64,000 nucleotides of DNA from Methylophilaceae bacterium (GTDB lineage: Bacteria; Pseudomonadota; Gammaproteobacteria; Burkholderiales; Methylophilaceae): assembly GCA_029244935.1 (NCBI GenBank), contig JAQWQF010000019.1, positions 1 to 64,000 on the forward strand. The letters run 5' to 3'. The notes beneath the pieces were generated by a model. That model saw nothing but the letters and a program-made list of their open reading frames with translations, did not search any database and was not told where the DNA came from. Shown piece after piece: positions 17,801 to 26,901 of this stretch. The position numbers and the translations under genes were made by a program. Within the stretch, counting starts at the first letter, position 1; each line of letters begins with the position of its first letter.

Positions 17801-18784
17801 TTATGCGTATGGATCATTGCTCACTAAATAATTTTGCACATAATCTGATATTCCCTCAGAAAGCGTTTTAAATTTACTTTTAAATCCTACTTCTCTTATT
17901 TTATTAATATTTGCCTCTGTAAAGTACTGATACTTTTCTTTTAGGTCGTTGGGCAAATCGATATATTTAATAGCTGAATTATTTCCACCTAAATTATTTG
18001 CAACAGATTCACCAATAGCTTTAAATGGTTTAGCTTTTCCAGTTCCTACATTAAATAATCCAGAAATATTTCGATTCTTTAATAAATATACTACACACTC
18101 AACAGCATCTTTAACATATATGAAATCTCTTAATTGCATCCCATCATCATAATCTGAATGCTCACTTTTAAAGAGTCTGATCTCCTGCTCTTTTTGGTAT
18201 TGTTTGAATGCATGATAAACAACACTTGCCATTCTTCCCTTATGATATTCGTTTGGACCATATACGTTAAAGAATTTAAGCCCACACCACTGCGGAGGTA
18301 TTTCTGATTGAACCTGAGATTGCTGCAGAACCCATTGATCAAAAAAATGTTTGGAATACCCGTAAGCATTAAGGGGTGCTAAATTGTTTATTTCTTTTTC
18401 GCTGTCATTGTAACCATGTTCTCCTAGCCCATATGTAGCAGCAGAGCTTGCATAAATAAATGGAATATTATTTTTAGCACACCAACACCAAAGCATTTGA
18501 CTGTAGCGAATATTTGAATTTAATAAACGATTAAAATTATTTTCTGTTGTAGTACTTATAGCTCCCATATGAATAACAGCAGAAATCTTATTTTTTTTTA
18601 TTAGATATTTGTTTAGGTCATTCTTATGTATAAATTCAGAAAACTTTCGTTTTGAAATATTTTTTTCTTGATTAGGATTAATCAAATCATCAACAATAAC
18701 AAATTGATCTTCATTAAGAATGGTATTAAGGTGCCATGCAATTATGCTTCCAATCATGCCAGCGCCGCCTGTAAGGATTATCAT
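17801..18784 (-). CDS. hldD: ADP-L-glycero-D-manno-heptose-6-epimerase
   Basis: HldD epimerises ADP-D,D-heptose to ADP-L,D-heptose for LPS core assembly. It is an extended short-chain dehydrogenase with the NADP-binding glycine motif at the very start (IILTGGAGMIGSIIAWHL) and the YxxxK catalytic pair in NAYGYSKHFFDQWVL. KFFNVYGPNEYHKGRMASV is a strong family signature. It is 327 residues. The gene overlaps hemH by 4 bases and precedes hldE, so the three are expected to be cotranscribed. Confidence 0.95.
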   Translation of the reverse strand: MIILTGGAGMIGSIIAWHLNTILNEDQFVIVDDLINPNQEKNISKRKFSEFIHKNDLNKYLIKKNKISAVIHMGAISTTTENNFNRLLNSNIRYSQMLWCWCAKNNIPFIYASSAATYGLGEHGYNDSEKEINNLAPLNAYGYSKHFFDQWVLQQSQVQSEIPPQWCGLKFFNVYGPNEYHKGRMASVVYHAFKQYQKEQEIRLFKSEHSDYDDGMQLRDFIYVKDAVECVVYLLKNRNISGLFNVGTGKAKPFKAIGESVANNLGGNNSAIKYIDLPNDLKEKYQYFTEANINKIREVGFKSKFKTLSEGISDYVQNYLVSNDPYA

Positions 18785-19887
18785 ATTGTCTTTTTTATCT
18801 TATCGTATTGTTGCTTAGTCTTTATCGAAGCCCTTTTTTCTTTATCTGCAAGCCATTTATTATCTAACCAACCACTTAGATGATCGCTTAAAATTTTAGA
18901 CATAGCTTTAATCCACATAGGATTATGATTAAGCGCAGGAATATAAAAGTATTTACCACCTCCATGTTCCTTAAAAATAGCTTTTCCTTCAATATTAATT
19001 TCTTCTAATGTTTCTAGACAGTCACTGGAAAAACCAGGACAGATTACATGAACATTTTTTTCTTTATTAGTTCCAAGGCCCTTAATGATATCGGCAAAAT
19101 ATGGCTTTAACCATTCTGCTTTACCAAAACGGGACTGGAAACAAACTTGATACATATCATCTTTAAGATTTAATGCTTCAGCAAGAAGTCGTCCTGTCTT
19201 GTGGCATTCGCAATGGTATGGATCACCTTGCATTAAGGATCTTTTTGGAATTCCATGAAAGCTCATGACCAGTTTTGTTGGTTTTCCATTTTTTTTCCAA
19301 AAATCTAGAATAGAATCCTTTAGTGCATTTATGTATGCTGGATGATCATGATAATTTCTAATTGTTCTGATTGCAGGGACATTTCTTGCCCGCAAAAGAA
19401 TTCGCCATAAGCTATCCATAGAAGATGCAGTTGAAGAGGCAGCATATTGAGGATAGAGGGGGAGTAAAATAATTTTAGTACAATTTTTCCTCTTTAGTTT
19501 TTTGAATGCCTCAGGCATTGAAGGATTTCCGTAACTCATTCCTAATTCCACTTCAATTGGTTCTTTGTAGTCTTTTTTTAATTGCTTTTTTAGTAATAAC
19601 ATTTGTTTTTTTGCATTAACTAATAATGGAGATCCTTCCTTTGTCCAAATCTGTTGATATTTTTTCGCAGAAGCAGATGGCCGAATTACTAAAATAATAC
19701 AGTGTAAAATCCAACACCAAATAAAGCGGGGTATTTCAACTACTCTTCTATCCATAAGAAATTGACCCAGATATTTTCGTAAGGATTTTGCATCAGGGGC
19801 ATCTGGAGTACCAAGATTGGCTAGTATTATTCCAATTCTCGGTGGGTCTCCATGCTTGTAATTTGGTTCAGGTTGGTAATAGCTCAT
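18781..19887 (-). CDS. hemH: Ferrochelatase
   Basis: HemH inserts Fe(II) into protoporphyrin IX, the last step of haem synthesis. The protein shows IILANLGTPDAPDAKSLRKY at the N-terminus, the catalytic histidine region KLVMSFHGIPKRSL, the YQVCFQSRFGKAEWLKPY motif, and HVICPGFSSDCLETLEEI with the conserved glutamate. It is 368 residues. It lies 3 bases after the hrcA stop and overlaps hldD by 4 bases. The hrcA-hemH neighbourhood is common in Betaproteobacteria. Confidence 0.96.
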   Translation of the reverse strand: MSYYQPEPNYKHGDPPRIGIILANLGTPDAPDAKSLRKYLGQFLMDRRVVEIPRFIWCWILHCIILVIRPSASAKKYQQIWTKEGSPLLVNAKKQMLLLKKQLKKDYKEPIEVELGMSYGNPSMPEAFKKLKRKNCTKIILLPLYPQYAASSTASSMDSLWRILLRARNVPAIRTIRNYHDHPAYINALKDSILDFWKKNGKPTKLVMSFHGIPKRSLMQGDPYHCECHKTGRLLAEALNLKDDMYQVCFQSRFGKAEWLKPYFADIIKGLGTNKEKNVHVICPGFSSDCLETLEEINIEGKAIFKEHGGGKYFYIPALNHNPMWIKAMSKILSDHLSGWLDNKWLADKEKRASIKTKQQYDKIKKTI

Positions 19888-19890
19888 ATT

Positions 19891-20910
19891 TTATTTAATT
19901 AATTGAATTGAATTGCTTAACAGTTTAGCAGTGATGTCTACAATCGGAATAACTCTTTCGTATGCCATTCTAGTCGGCCCAATTACACCGATAGTACCTA
20001 AAACTTCGCCGTTAGCATGATATGGCGCAGTAATAACACTACACTCATCAAGGGCCTGGTAGCCTGATTCCTGTCCGATAAAAATTTGCATGCCATCTGC
20101 TTGGTAGCTTTTATCTAGAAGGTTAAGTAATGCAGATTTTTTTTCAAATACTTCTATAATTTTTTTTATGCTGGTAACGTTTTGAGATAATTCATTAGAC
20201 CCCAATAAATTGCCTTGGCCAGATATAACAATATTGTCATTTTTTATCTCATCTGAAGACGTTTCAATTGCTGCTGTCATTAAATTTATCATTTCTTTTT
20301 TCATATTATTTAGTTCATTTGAAATTTTTATTTTTGTATCTTCAATTGAATGCCCTTCAAATTTATGATTAAAATAATTTGATGCTTCTAAAAGTGTTCC
20401 TTGGTCATAATTTTGATCTGTGAAAAGTACTCGATTCTGAACGTTACCATCATCTGTCACAATTATTACTAAAACTCTTTTATCTGAGAGACTTAAAAAT
20501 TCAATATGTTTGAAGGTAAGTTTCTTTGCTTTAGGAATCATTACTACCCCAGCAAATTTAGTTAATTCAGAAAGTGCCTCAGAAACAGAACTTCCAAGAT
20601 GCTTATTATCAGAAAGTATTAATTGTTTTTTTAGCAGAGAAAGCTCTTTTTCATTAGGTGACTGCATTGTCAATAGGCTGTCTACGAAGAAGCGATAACC
20701 CATTTGCGTTGGGACTCTTCCCGATGATGTATGTGGACTTAGAATAAAACCAGCATCCTCAAGGTCTTTCATAACTCCCCTAATTGAAGCCGAACTAAGT
20801 GCAAGGCCAGATGAGGACGCAAGTGATTTAGAGGCTACGGGCTGCCCATCTTTAATATGCTGCTTTATTAATGCTCTTAATAGAGTTTGTGCCCTGATAT
20901 CTAAGCTCAT
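19891..20910 (-). CDS. hrcA: Heat-inducible transcription repressor HrcA
   Basis: HrcA represses heat-shock genes by binding CIRCE operators and depends on GroEL for activity. The N-terminal winged helix covers about residues 1-75 (QTLLRALIKQHIKDGQPVAS, then SASIRGVMKDLEDAGFI, then SGRVPTQMGYRFFVDSLL). The central dimerisation and GAF-like core follows, ending with APYHANGEVLGTIGVIGPTR and MAYERVIPIVDITAKLL. The 339 residues are typical. No CIRCE is found upstream of hrcA itself. The only one I found in the window is at rpoH (2267-2293). Confidence 0.96.
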   Translation of the reverse strand: MSLDIRAQTLLRALIKQHIKDGQPVASKSLASSSGLALSSASIRGVMKDLEDAGFILSPHTSSGRVPTQMGYRFFVDSLLTMQSPNEKELSLLKKQLILSDNKHLGSSVSEALSELTKFAGVVMIPKAKKLTFKHIEFLSLSDKRVLVIIVTDDGNVQNRVLFTDQNYDQGTLLEASNYFNHKFEGHSIEDTKIKISNELNNMKKEMINLMTAAIETSSDEIKNDNIVISGQGNLLGSNELSQNVTSIKKIIEVFEKKSALLNLLDKSYQADGMQIFIGQESGYQALDECSVITAPYHANGEVLGTIGVIGPTRMAYERVIPIVDITAKLLSNSIQLIK

Positions 20911-20959
20911 TTAAATTGAATTAATTCTTTCCTTAGAAGATGAATCGATTAAAATAGAT

Positions 20960-20989
20960 TTTATAATATGTTTTATTTTACTAATTCAA
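20960..20989 (-). promoter_or_regulatory. Predicted sigma-70 promoter of hrcA
   Basis: On the minus strand TTGAAT (20984-20989) is followed after 18 bases by TATAAA (20960-20965). The -35 matches four and the -10 five of six consensus bases. AAGGAAAG lies closer to the hrcA start as a possible ribosome binding site. The region is very AT-rich, so chance matches are likely. Confidence 0.35.
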
Positions 20990-21018
20990 AACTAATATAG
21001 CTAGAATAAAAAACAATA

Positions 21019-21885
21019 GTGAGTAAATTTAATAAAATTGCTGTAATTGGAAAGTATCCCTCCTTTGAGGAGGTTGGTGATTTTCACTCGCAATTAATTC
21101 AGTTAGTTGGTCATTTAAGCAATAAAAATGTTGAATTAATTATCGAGGAAAAAACTCAACAACAGATTAATTTAGATCAGTTTAAATCTTTACCCCTTAA
21201 AGATATCGGCCCTCAAGTTGATGTGGCTATTATTGTAGGTGGTGACGGAACAATGCTAGGTGTTGCCAGATCATTAGTAGACTCTCAAATTCCTTTAATA
21301 GGTGTCAATAGAGGAAGGTTTGGTTTCTTAGCAGATTTAAATATTAATACCATGTTTGCAAATATTGATATGATTTTAGATGGCGATTATATCCGCGACG
21401 ATAGAATGTTAATTGATACTAGAATTATTAGATCTGATAAAGTAATTTATAAGTCTCAATCTCTAAATGATGTTGTCATTAAAAGTGGTTTAAAATTAAT
21501 TGAATTAGAGGTTACTATTGACGATCGCTTTGTTCACACACAAAGATCAGACGGCATAATTGTAAGCACTCCGACAGGCACAACTGCCTATGCTTTGTCA
21601 GCAGGAGGGCCTATTCTCCACCCTAATTTAGATGCAATTTCAATAGTACCAATTAACCCCCATACTTTAAGCAACAGACCAATTGCTGTTAGTGGAAATA
21701 GTAAAATAGTAATTAAAATAATTCATATAGATGAGGCGTATGCAAGTATCGATGGGCAAATTAAGTTTCCCTTAGACCTAAGAGATCGTATTGAAATTCA
21801 AAAAGCAAAGCAAAGCATATCTATTCTCCATCCGAATAATTATTGTTATTTCGAAATGTTAAGAAATAAGTTAAATTGGGGCTAG
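21019..21885 (+). CDS. nadK: NAD kinase
   Basis: NadK phosphorylates NAD to NADP in the cytoplasm. The GGDGTML motif is present in AIIVGGDGTMLGVARSL, followed by GVNRGRFGFLADL, the NE/D-type motif in SLNDVVIKSG, and the conserved DGIIVSTPTGTTAYALSAGG. The start is a GTG at 21019. The protein is 288 residues. It is divergent from hrcA and separated from recN by 9 bases, the usual betaproteobacterial nadK-recN pair. Confidence 0.96.
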   Translation: MSKFNKIAVIGKYPSFEEVGDFHSQLIQLVGHLSNKNVELIIEEKTQQQINLDQFKSLPLKDIGPQVDVAIIVGGDGTMLGVARSLVDSQIPLIGVNRGRFGFLADLNINTMFANIDMILDGDYIRDDRMLIDTRIIRSDKVIYKSQSLNDVVIKSGLKLIELEVTIDDRFVHTQRSDGIIVSTPTGTTAYALSAGGPILHPNLDAISIVPINPHTLSNRPIAVSGNSKIVIKIIHIDEAYASIDGQIKFPLDLRDRIEIQKAKQSISILHPNNYCYFEMLRNKLNWG

Positions 21886-21894
21886 GCTCAAATT

Positions 21895-23550
21895 ATGCTT
21901 GAAAGTTTATCTATTACAAATTTTGTTATTGTTGACCAACTTGAATTAAATTTTAATGGTGGATTTACTGCGCTTACTGGTGAAACTGGGGCAGGTAAGT
22001 CAATTCTTATTGATGCACTTTCATTAGCATTGGGAAGTAGAAGTGAGAGTGGTATTGTCAGAAATGGTTGTGAAAAGTCAGAAATTTCAGCATCTTTTAA
22101 TATTGTTAACAATCGTGATGCTAATGAATGGTTAAATAATCATGATATTGAAACAGAAGGTGAACTACTTCTTAGGCGTGTAGTTTTTTTAGATGGAAGA
22201 TCTAAAGCCTATATCAATGGGTCATCTTCTACTATTAATCAGTTACGTGAACTTGGAGAATTATTGGTAGATATCTACAGTCAAAACTCTCATCATTCAT
22301 TATTAAAAGTTTCAACTCAGAGAGATATTCTTGATAATTTTTCTAATCTTAAAAGTAACGTAAGTTTAGTGAAGAAATTATATAAGACATGGCATCAATT
22401 ATTTATAGAGCATGAAAATTTTGAAAAAAATCGTGAGTCATATCGACTAGAGTTAGAAGAATTAAATGAAAAATTTACTCAATACCAACCACTCGAATTT
22501 TCATTGGAAAATTGGGAAAGTATTCAACAGCAACACAAGGCTTTAAATAATCGCACTGAATTAATTTTAGGCACTCAAAAAGTGTTATCTATTCTTAATA
22601 ACGAAGAATCACTAGCAATTAATAAGCAACTTACAGATCTAAATAGTCATTTAACTAGCCTGGTCCAACTTGATGATTCACTAAATATTCATATTAAGAC
22701 ATTAGATGCAGCAACACTTGAGCTGGCAGAAATGGCCAGAGAATTGAATCGCTATGCTCAATCCTTAGAAGAAAACCATGAATTACAAAAAGAAATTGAA
22801 AAGAAAATTCAGCTTACATTTGATTTTCTTAGAAAGTACAGATTGAAACCTGACGAGTTAGAAGATGCCAGTAAATTATGGCAAGAGAGAATTACACTTT
22901 TAAATAATATTTTGGGAGAGTCTGGGATTGAAGTTGCTTTAAATCAAGCAAAAGATGATTATGATAAAGCGGCATTAGAGCTATCTAAACTTAGATCAGT
23001 TGCTTCAAAAACTCTCAGTAATGAAATTACAGATAAATTAAAACAACTTTCGTTTACACATGGAAAATTTTTAGTGAATTTAAAACCAGTTGAGCCAAGT
23101 CAGTTTGGAAACGAGCAAGTTGAATTTTTGATATCAACTTATCTAGGCGCTGAGCTGAGGCCTATCCAAAAAGTCGCGTCAGGTGGTGAGTTATCTCGTA
23201 TCAGCCTAGCCATAAGAGTTTGCTCTATTGCAGATGCAAATATACCTTCAATGATTTTTGATGAGGTTGATGTTGGTATTGGGGGAGGAGTTGCTGAAAT
23301 TGTTGGAAAACTATTAAAATCATTAGGTGAATCTAATGAGAGACAAATTTTTGTTATTACTCATTTACCACAAGTCGCTGCTCAGTCTAAGTATCATTTT
23401 AAGGTTTCAAAAAACCAGGTTAATAATCAAACAATTAGCCATATTGAATTGCTTAATGAAAAAGATCGAGTAAATGAAGTTGCTCGAATGTTGGGAGGAA
23501 TTGAAATTACAACAAAAACATTAGATCACGCCAAAGAAATTTTAAGCTAG
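21895..23550 (+). CDS. recN: DNA repair protein RecN
   Basis: RecN is an SMC-like ATPase acting early in double-strand break repair. The Walker A motif lies in the N-terminal head (LTGETGAGKSILIDAL), a coiled-coil arm fills the middle (about residues 160-370, for example YRLELEELNEKFTQYQP), and the C-terminal head has the signature VASGGELSRISLAIRV and Walker B MIFDEVDVGIGGGVAE. It is 551 residues. I see no LexA box of the CTGT-N8-ACAG type before nadK-recN, so SOS control as in E. coli is not supported. Confidence 0.96.
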   Translation: MLESLSITNFVIVDQLELNFNGGFTALTGETGAGKSILIDALSLALGSRSESGIVRNGCEKSEISASFNIVNNRDANEWLNNHDIETEGELLLRRVVFLDGRSKAYINGSSSTINQLRELGELLVDIYSQNSHHSLLKVSTQRDILDNFSNLKSNVSLVKKLYKTWHQLFIEHENFEKNRESYRLELEELNEKFTQYQPLEFSLENWESIQQQHKALNNRTELILGTQKVLSILNNEESLAINKQLTDLNSHLTSLVQLDDSLNIHIKTLDAATLELAEMARELNRYAQSLEENHELQKEIEKKIQLTFDFLRKYRLKPDELEDASKLWQERITLLNNILGESGIEVALNQAKDDYDKAALELSKLRSVASKTLSNEITDKLKQLSFTHGKFLVNLKPVEPSQFGNEQVEFLISTYLGAELRPIQKVASGGELSRISLAIRVCSIADANIPSMIFDEVDVGIGGGVAEIVGKLLKSLGESNERQIFVITHLPQVAAQSKYHFKVSKNQVNNQTISHIELLNEKDRVNEVARMLGGIEITTKTLDHAKEILS

Positions 23551-23575
23551 TCTTTTTTAGGGGACTTATAATATA

Positions 23576-24016
23576 TTATCTATTTTTTTTATCTATGCGA
23601 CGGCTGCAAGCTTTTTTTGTACAATCAGCAGATATATACAATGAATGATCAATTATTTTAAAGTCTAATGAATTGGCAACTTGTTCTTGAATTCGTTCAA
23701 TATCATTATTCAAAAATTCTTGTACGTAGCCACATTGCGTACATACAATATGATCATGATGAGATTTTTGATTAAGTTCGAATACAGCTTTCCCAGACTC
23801 AAAATGATGCTTTATTAATAAGCCAGCTTGTTCAAATTGGGTTAAAACCCTATAAATTGTTGCAAGACCAACTTCATCCCCAGAAGATATCATTACTTTG
23901 TATACATCTTCAGCTGATAAATGTCTATCTTTTGAATTTTCAAATATGCTGAGGACTTTTAATCTCGGAAGCGTTGCCTTTAATCCGGTCTTTTTCAGAT
24001 TTATATGATCATCCAT
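23576..24016 (-). CDS. fur: Ferric uptake regulator Fur
   Basis: Fur is an Fe(II)-dependent repressor. The winged helix lies in the first 80 residues (LKATLPRLKVLSIFENS, then VGLATIYRVLTQFEQAGLL), followed by the metal-binding dimerisation domain with HHFESGKAVFEL, SHHDHIVCTQCGYVQEF and a C-terminal cysteine pair region (ADCTKKACSRR). The frame opens at a TTG at 24031, but GGAGGAAA is ideally placed for the ATG at 24016, so I start there (146 residues). It is divergent from bamE, a frequent fur neighbour. I saw no convincing Fur box in the shared space. Confidence 0.95.
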   Translation of the reverse strand: MDDHINLKKTGLKATLPRLKVLSIFENSKDRHLSAEDVYKVMISSGDEVGLATIYRVLTQFEQAGLLIKHHFESGKAVFELNQKSHHDHIVCTQCGYVQEFLNNDIERIQEQVANSLDFKIIDHSLYISADCTKKACSRRIDKKNR

Positions 24017-24093
24017 AATGGTTTCCTCCAAAATTAAATAAACCTAATAATCACATGGTATATTATCAATCTTTTTAAATAAAGCCATATCTA

Positions 24094-24831
24094 ATGAGAT
24101 TAGTAGTAATTCTATCTATTTTTTTATTATCCTGTAGCTTTCAGAATCCAATTGATATTCCTACTAAGGTTTATAAGCTAGATATTAAGCAGGGTAATGA
24201 GATAGATTCTGAGATGCTTCTTCAGCTAAAGCCAGGAATGACAAAGTCGCAGGTTAGGTTTGTCCTAGGAACTCCATTGATTCAGGATAGTTTTCATAAC
24301 CAACGCTGGGATTATCTTTATATAATGAGAAAAAATGGAAAATTGATAGATAAACGCCATGTTATTGTTAATTTTGAAAAAGATTTATTAAAGAGCATCA
24401 CAGGGGAAGTCATCACAAAAAATGAAAATGGAGAATTTATTAGTAATGAAAAATATGAGGAGCCTAGCCATAGTCAAGTTGTAAATAAAGACGAAGCTGA
24501 TGAATCATCTTGGTTGGAAAAATTAAAATTCTGGGAAGAAAAAACTGAAGATGAAAATGATACAAATAGCTTAAATAACAAAGCACCTAAAGAGTCAGAT
24601 AAAGCTGATATATCAAATAATACTGATGTTATGAAAAAGACTGATATCAAAGAATCGATTAATGAGGCAGTTAGGGCTGATATAAAAAATAAAGAATCAG
24701 AAGATTTATTAAACGGTGATATAAGAGATAAGAAATCACCAACAAAAGATAAAGAAGATATAATAAATTCAGATACAGACTCAGAAGAGTCAGATTACTT
24801 TAACTTGCTATTAGAAAAGATTGGATTTTAA
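24094..24831 (+). CDS. bamE: Outer membrane protein assembly factor BamE with long C-terminal extension
   Basis: BamE is a lipoprotein of the beta-barrel assembly machine. The lipobox is at the N-terminus (FLLSCSF, with Cys14 lipidated), and the conserved fold covers about residues 30-110, including QLKPGMTKSQVRFVLGTP and QRWDYLYIM. The family is usually 110-160 residues, but this protein has 245. About 130 extra C-terminal residues are Lys/Asp/Glu/Asn/Ser-rich and low in complexity, with two short hydrophobic-aromatic patches (SWLEKLKFWEE and DYFNLLLEKIGF). It is divergent from fur and 1 base before dapB. Confidence 0.92.
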   Translation: MRLVVILSIFLLSCSFQNPIDIPTKVYKLDIKQGNEIDSEMLLQLKPGMTKSQVRFVLGTPLIQDSFHNQRWDYLYIMRKNGKLIDKRHVIVNFEKDLLKSITGEVITKNENGEFISNEKYEEPSHSQVVNKDEADESSWLEKLKFWEEKTEDENDTNSLNNKAPKESDKADISNNTDVMKKTDIKESINEAVRADIKNKESEDLLNGDIRDKKSPTKDKEDIINSDTDSEESDYFNLLLEKIGF

Positions 24832-24832
24832 T

Positions 24833-25651
24833 ATGACAAAACCTATTAGAATAGTTGTTGTTGGTGCCACGGGGAAAATGGGGCAAACCTTGATCCAGGA
24901 AATTGTTAACGATAATGAGTTGCTCTTATCTGGAGCGATAGATGCACCATCATGCTCTTTCATTGGGAGTGATTCTGGTTCATTATTAGGACTTAATACC
25001 GGTGTTTTGATCTCAGAATCATTGTCAGAAGAGCATGTAGAAAGCGACATACTAATTGACTTTACAAGGCCTGAGGCTAGTCTTGTGTATTTAGATTTTT
25101 GTATTGCGCATGGTATTAATTATGTCTTAGGAACAACTGGATTTAATGAGGATGAAAAAGAAAGAATTTATGCTGCTGCAAAAAAAATAGCAATATGTTT
25201 TGCTCCTAATATGAGCGTAGGAGTTAACCTTTTAATATCTCTAGTAGAAGCGGCAACAAAAGTTCTGCATAATGAATTTGATATTGAAATTATTGAAGCT
25301 CATCATCGGCATAAGGTAGATTCTCCTTCAGGAACTGCTCTAAGACTTGGAGAGGTCGTAGCGAAATCTGCAGGTTTATCTTTAAAGGAAAATAGTATTT
25401 TTCACCGAGAAGGTAATATTGCTCCTAGAAAAGCTAAAGAAATTGGTTTTTCAACTATTCGTGGTGGTGACATTGTTGGTGACCATACTGTTTTATTTGC
25501 TGGAGATGGGGAAAGAGTTGAACTGACTCATAAGGCTAGCAGTCGAAAAACCTTTGCCAAAGGAGCAATCCGCGCTTCGAAATTTATTACAGGTAAAAAT
25601 TCTGGGTTATTTGATATTTTAGATGTATTAAATTTAAAAAATATTGATTAA
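24833..25651 (+). CDS. dapB: 4-hydroxy-tetrahydrodipicolinate reductase
   Basis: DapB reduces HTPA in the diaminopimelate/lysine pathway. The nucleotide-binding motif VVVGATGKMGQTLI lies at the start. The substrate-binding and catalytic stretch is EIIEAHHRHKVDSPSGTA, with the catalytic histidines, followed by GFSTIRGGDIVGDHTVLF. I start at the ATG at 24833 rather than the upstream TTG inside bamE, giving 272 residues. It follows bamE by one base and is probably in the same transcript. Confidence 0.95.
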   Translation: MTKPIRIVVVGATGKMGQTLIQEIVNDNELLLSGAIDAPSCSFIGSDSGSLLGLNTGVLISESLSEEHVESDILIDFTRPEASLVYLDFCIAHGINYVLGTTGFNEDEKERIYAAAKKIAICFAPNMSVGVNLLISLVEAATKVLHNEFDIEIIEAHHRHKVDSPSGTALRLGEVVAKSAGLSLKENSIFHREGNIAPRKAKEIGFSTIRGGDIVGDHTVLFAGDGERVELTHKASSRKTFAKGAIRASKFITGKNSGLFDILDVLNLKNID

Positions 25652-25666
25652 ATGCTGTTATTTAAA

Positions 25667-25695
25667 TTGAAGTACATCCTCGATTCATTTATAAT
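25667..25695 (+). promoter_or_regulatory. Predicted sigma-70 promoter of carAB
   Basis: TTGAAG (25667-25672) is followed after exactly 17 bases by a perfect TATAAT (25690-25695). Transcription would start near 25702, leaving a leader of about 60 bases. The leader contains an unusually GC-rich spot for this genome (CCGGCCGG, about 25704-25711). Confidence 0.65.
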
Positions 25696-25764
25696 CTCGT
25701 AAACCGGCCGGACCAAAATCGACCCGTTTGTTCTATCTAGTTAAAATTACCTTGGGAGTGTTTC

Positions 25765-26901
25765 TTGTCGAGTAAAATGCCGGCCATCTTAGTGCTTGCA
25801 GACGGAACAAAGTTTCGAGGATATTCAATTGGTATAGAGGGTAATGCTTCTGGAGAGGTTGTTTTTAATACAGCCATGACAGGATATCAAGAGATTTTAA
25901 CCGACCCCTCATATACAGAGCAACTTGTTACATTAACCTACCCACACATTGGTAATACTGGAATAAATTCTGAAGATAGCGAATCGCATAAGATTTTTGC
26001 AAAAGGTTTAATTATTCGCGATTTACCTATAATTGAATCAAATTTTAGAAGTTCCTGTTCACTCTCAGATTTTTTAGTCTCAGAAAAAATAATCGCAATT
26101 GCAGGAATAGATACTAGGCAACTTACTAAACATATCAGAATGCATGGAGCTCAGCCTGGATGTATCGCTGCTGGAATTTTTGATGAGAAGGATATTGCTC
26201 GAAATGCTAATGAATTTCCAGGCTTATCAGGCATGGATCTAGCAAAAGTTGTCACAACAGATAAAGAATATTTATTTAATGAGGGGGAGTGGGTATTAGG
26301 TTCTGGTTTTGAGAGCATAAAGAACACTTCTTACAATGTTGTCGCCTATGATTATGGAGTTAAAAAAAATATATTAAGAATGTTGGCTTCCAGAGGATGT
26401 CGTGTCAATGTTGTGCCGGCTAATATGCCGGCTAATGAAGTGCTTGCGCTTAAGCCCGATGGTATTTTTTTATCAAACGGCCCTGGAGATCCTGAGCCAT
26501 GCGATTATGCTATTAAAAATATTCAGACTTTAATTAATGGAAAAATTCCTATTTTTGGTATTTGTCTTGGGCATCAGCTACTAGGATTAGCAAGTCATGC
26601 TAAAACACACAAGATGAAATTTGGTCATCATGGTGCTAATCATCCTGTTCAGGATTTAGAAACTGGAAAAGTCTTTATTACAAGTCAGAATCATGGTTTC
26701 GCAGTCGATGAAAAAACATTACCGGCTAATCTTAAGGCTACTCACCGATCACTTTTTGATGGTTCGCTTCAGGGGATTTCGAGAACAGATTCTCCTGCAT
26801 ATAGTTTTCAAGGGCACCCAGAAGCAAGCCCTGGACCTACTGAGATGAGCTATCTCTTTGATAAGTTTATTAACATGATGATTAAAGCGAAGAAGAAATA
26901 A
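25765..26901 (+). CDS. carA: Carbamoyl phosphate synthetase, small (glutaminase) subunit
   Basis: CarA releases ammonia from glutamine for CarB. The N-terminal domain has [21 protein letters not shown]. The C-terminal class I glutamine amidotransferase domain has the nucleophile in [11 protein letters not shown] and the His/Glu pair in [12 protein letters not shown] accept the TTG at 25765 as start because GGGAG at 25754-25758 is correctly spaced for it, while the ATG four codons later is too far. It is 378 residues. Its stop overlaps the carB start by one base. Confidence 0.96.
   Translation: MSSKMPAILVLADGTKFRGYSIGIEGNASGEVVFNTAMTGYQEILTDPSYTEQLVTLTYPHIGNTGINSEDSESHKIFAKGLIIRDLPIIESNFRSSCSLSDFLVSEKIIAIAGIDTRQLTKHIRMHGAQPGCIAAGIFDEKDIARNANEFPGLSGMDLAKVVTTDKEYLFNEGEWVLGSGFESIKNTSYNVVAYDYGVKKNILRMLASRGCRVNVVPANMPANEVLALKPDGIFLSNGPGDPEPCDYAIKNIQTLINGKIPIFGICLGHQLLGLASHAKTHKMKFGHHGANHPVQDLETGKVFITSQNHGFAVDEKTLPANLKATHRSLFDGSLQGISRTDSPAYSFQGHPEASPGPTEMSYLFDKFINMMIKAKKK

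Noticed and set aside
20277-20302. CTGTCATTAAATTTATCAT resembling a Pho box
   Set aside because: It is inside the hrcA coding region, the second repeat is imperfect, and no gene starts nearby.
20911-21894. LexA box upstream of nadK-recN
   Set aside because: I found no CTGT-N8-ACAG in the leader, so SOS control cannot be claimed.
24017-24093. Possible Fur box between fur and bamE
   Set aside because: Only one GATAAT-like half is present, and the rest does not fit the 19-base consensus.
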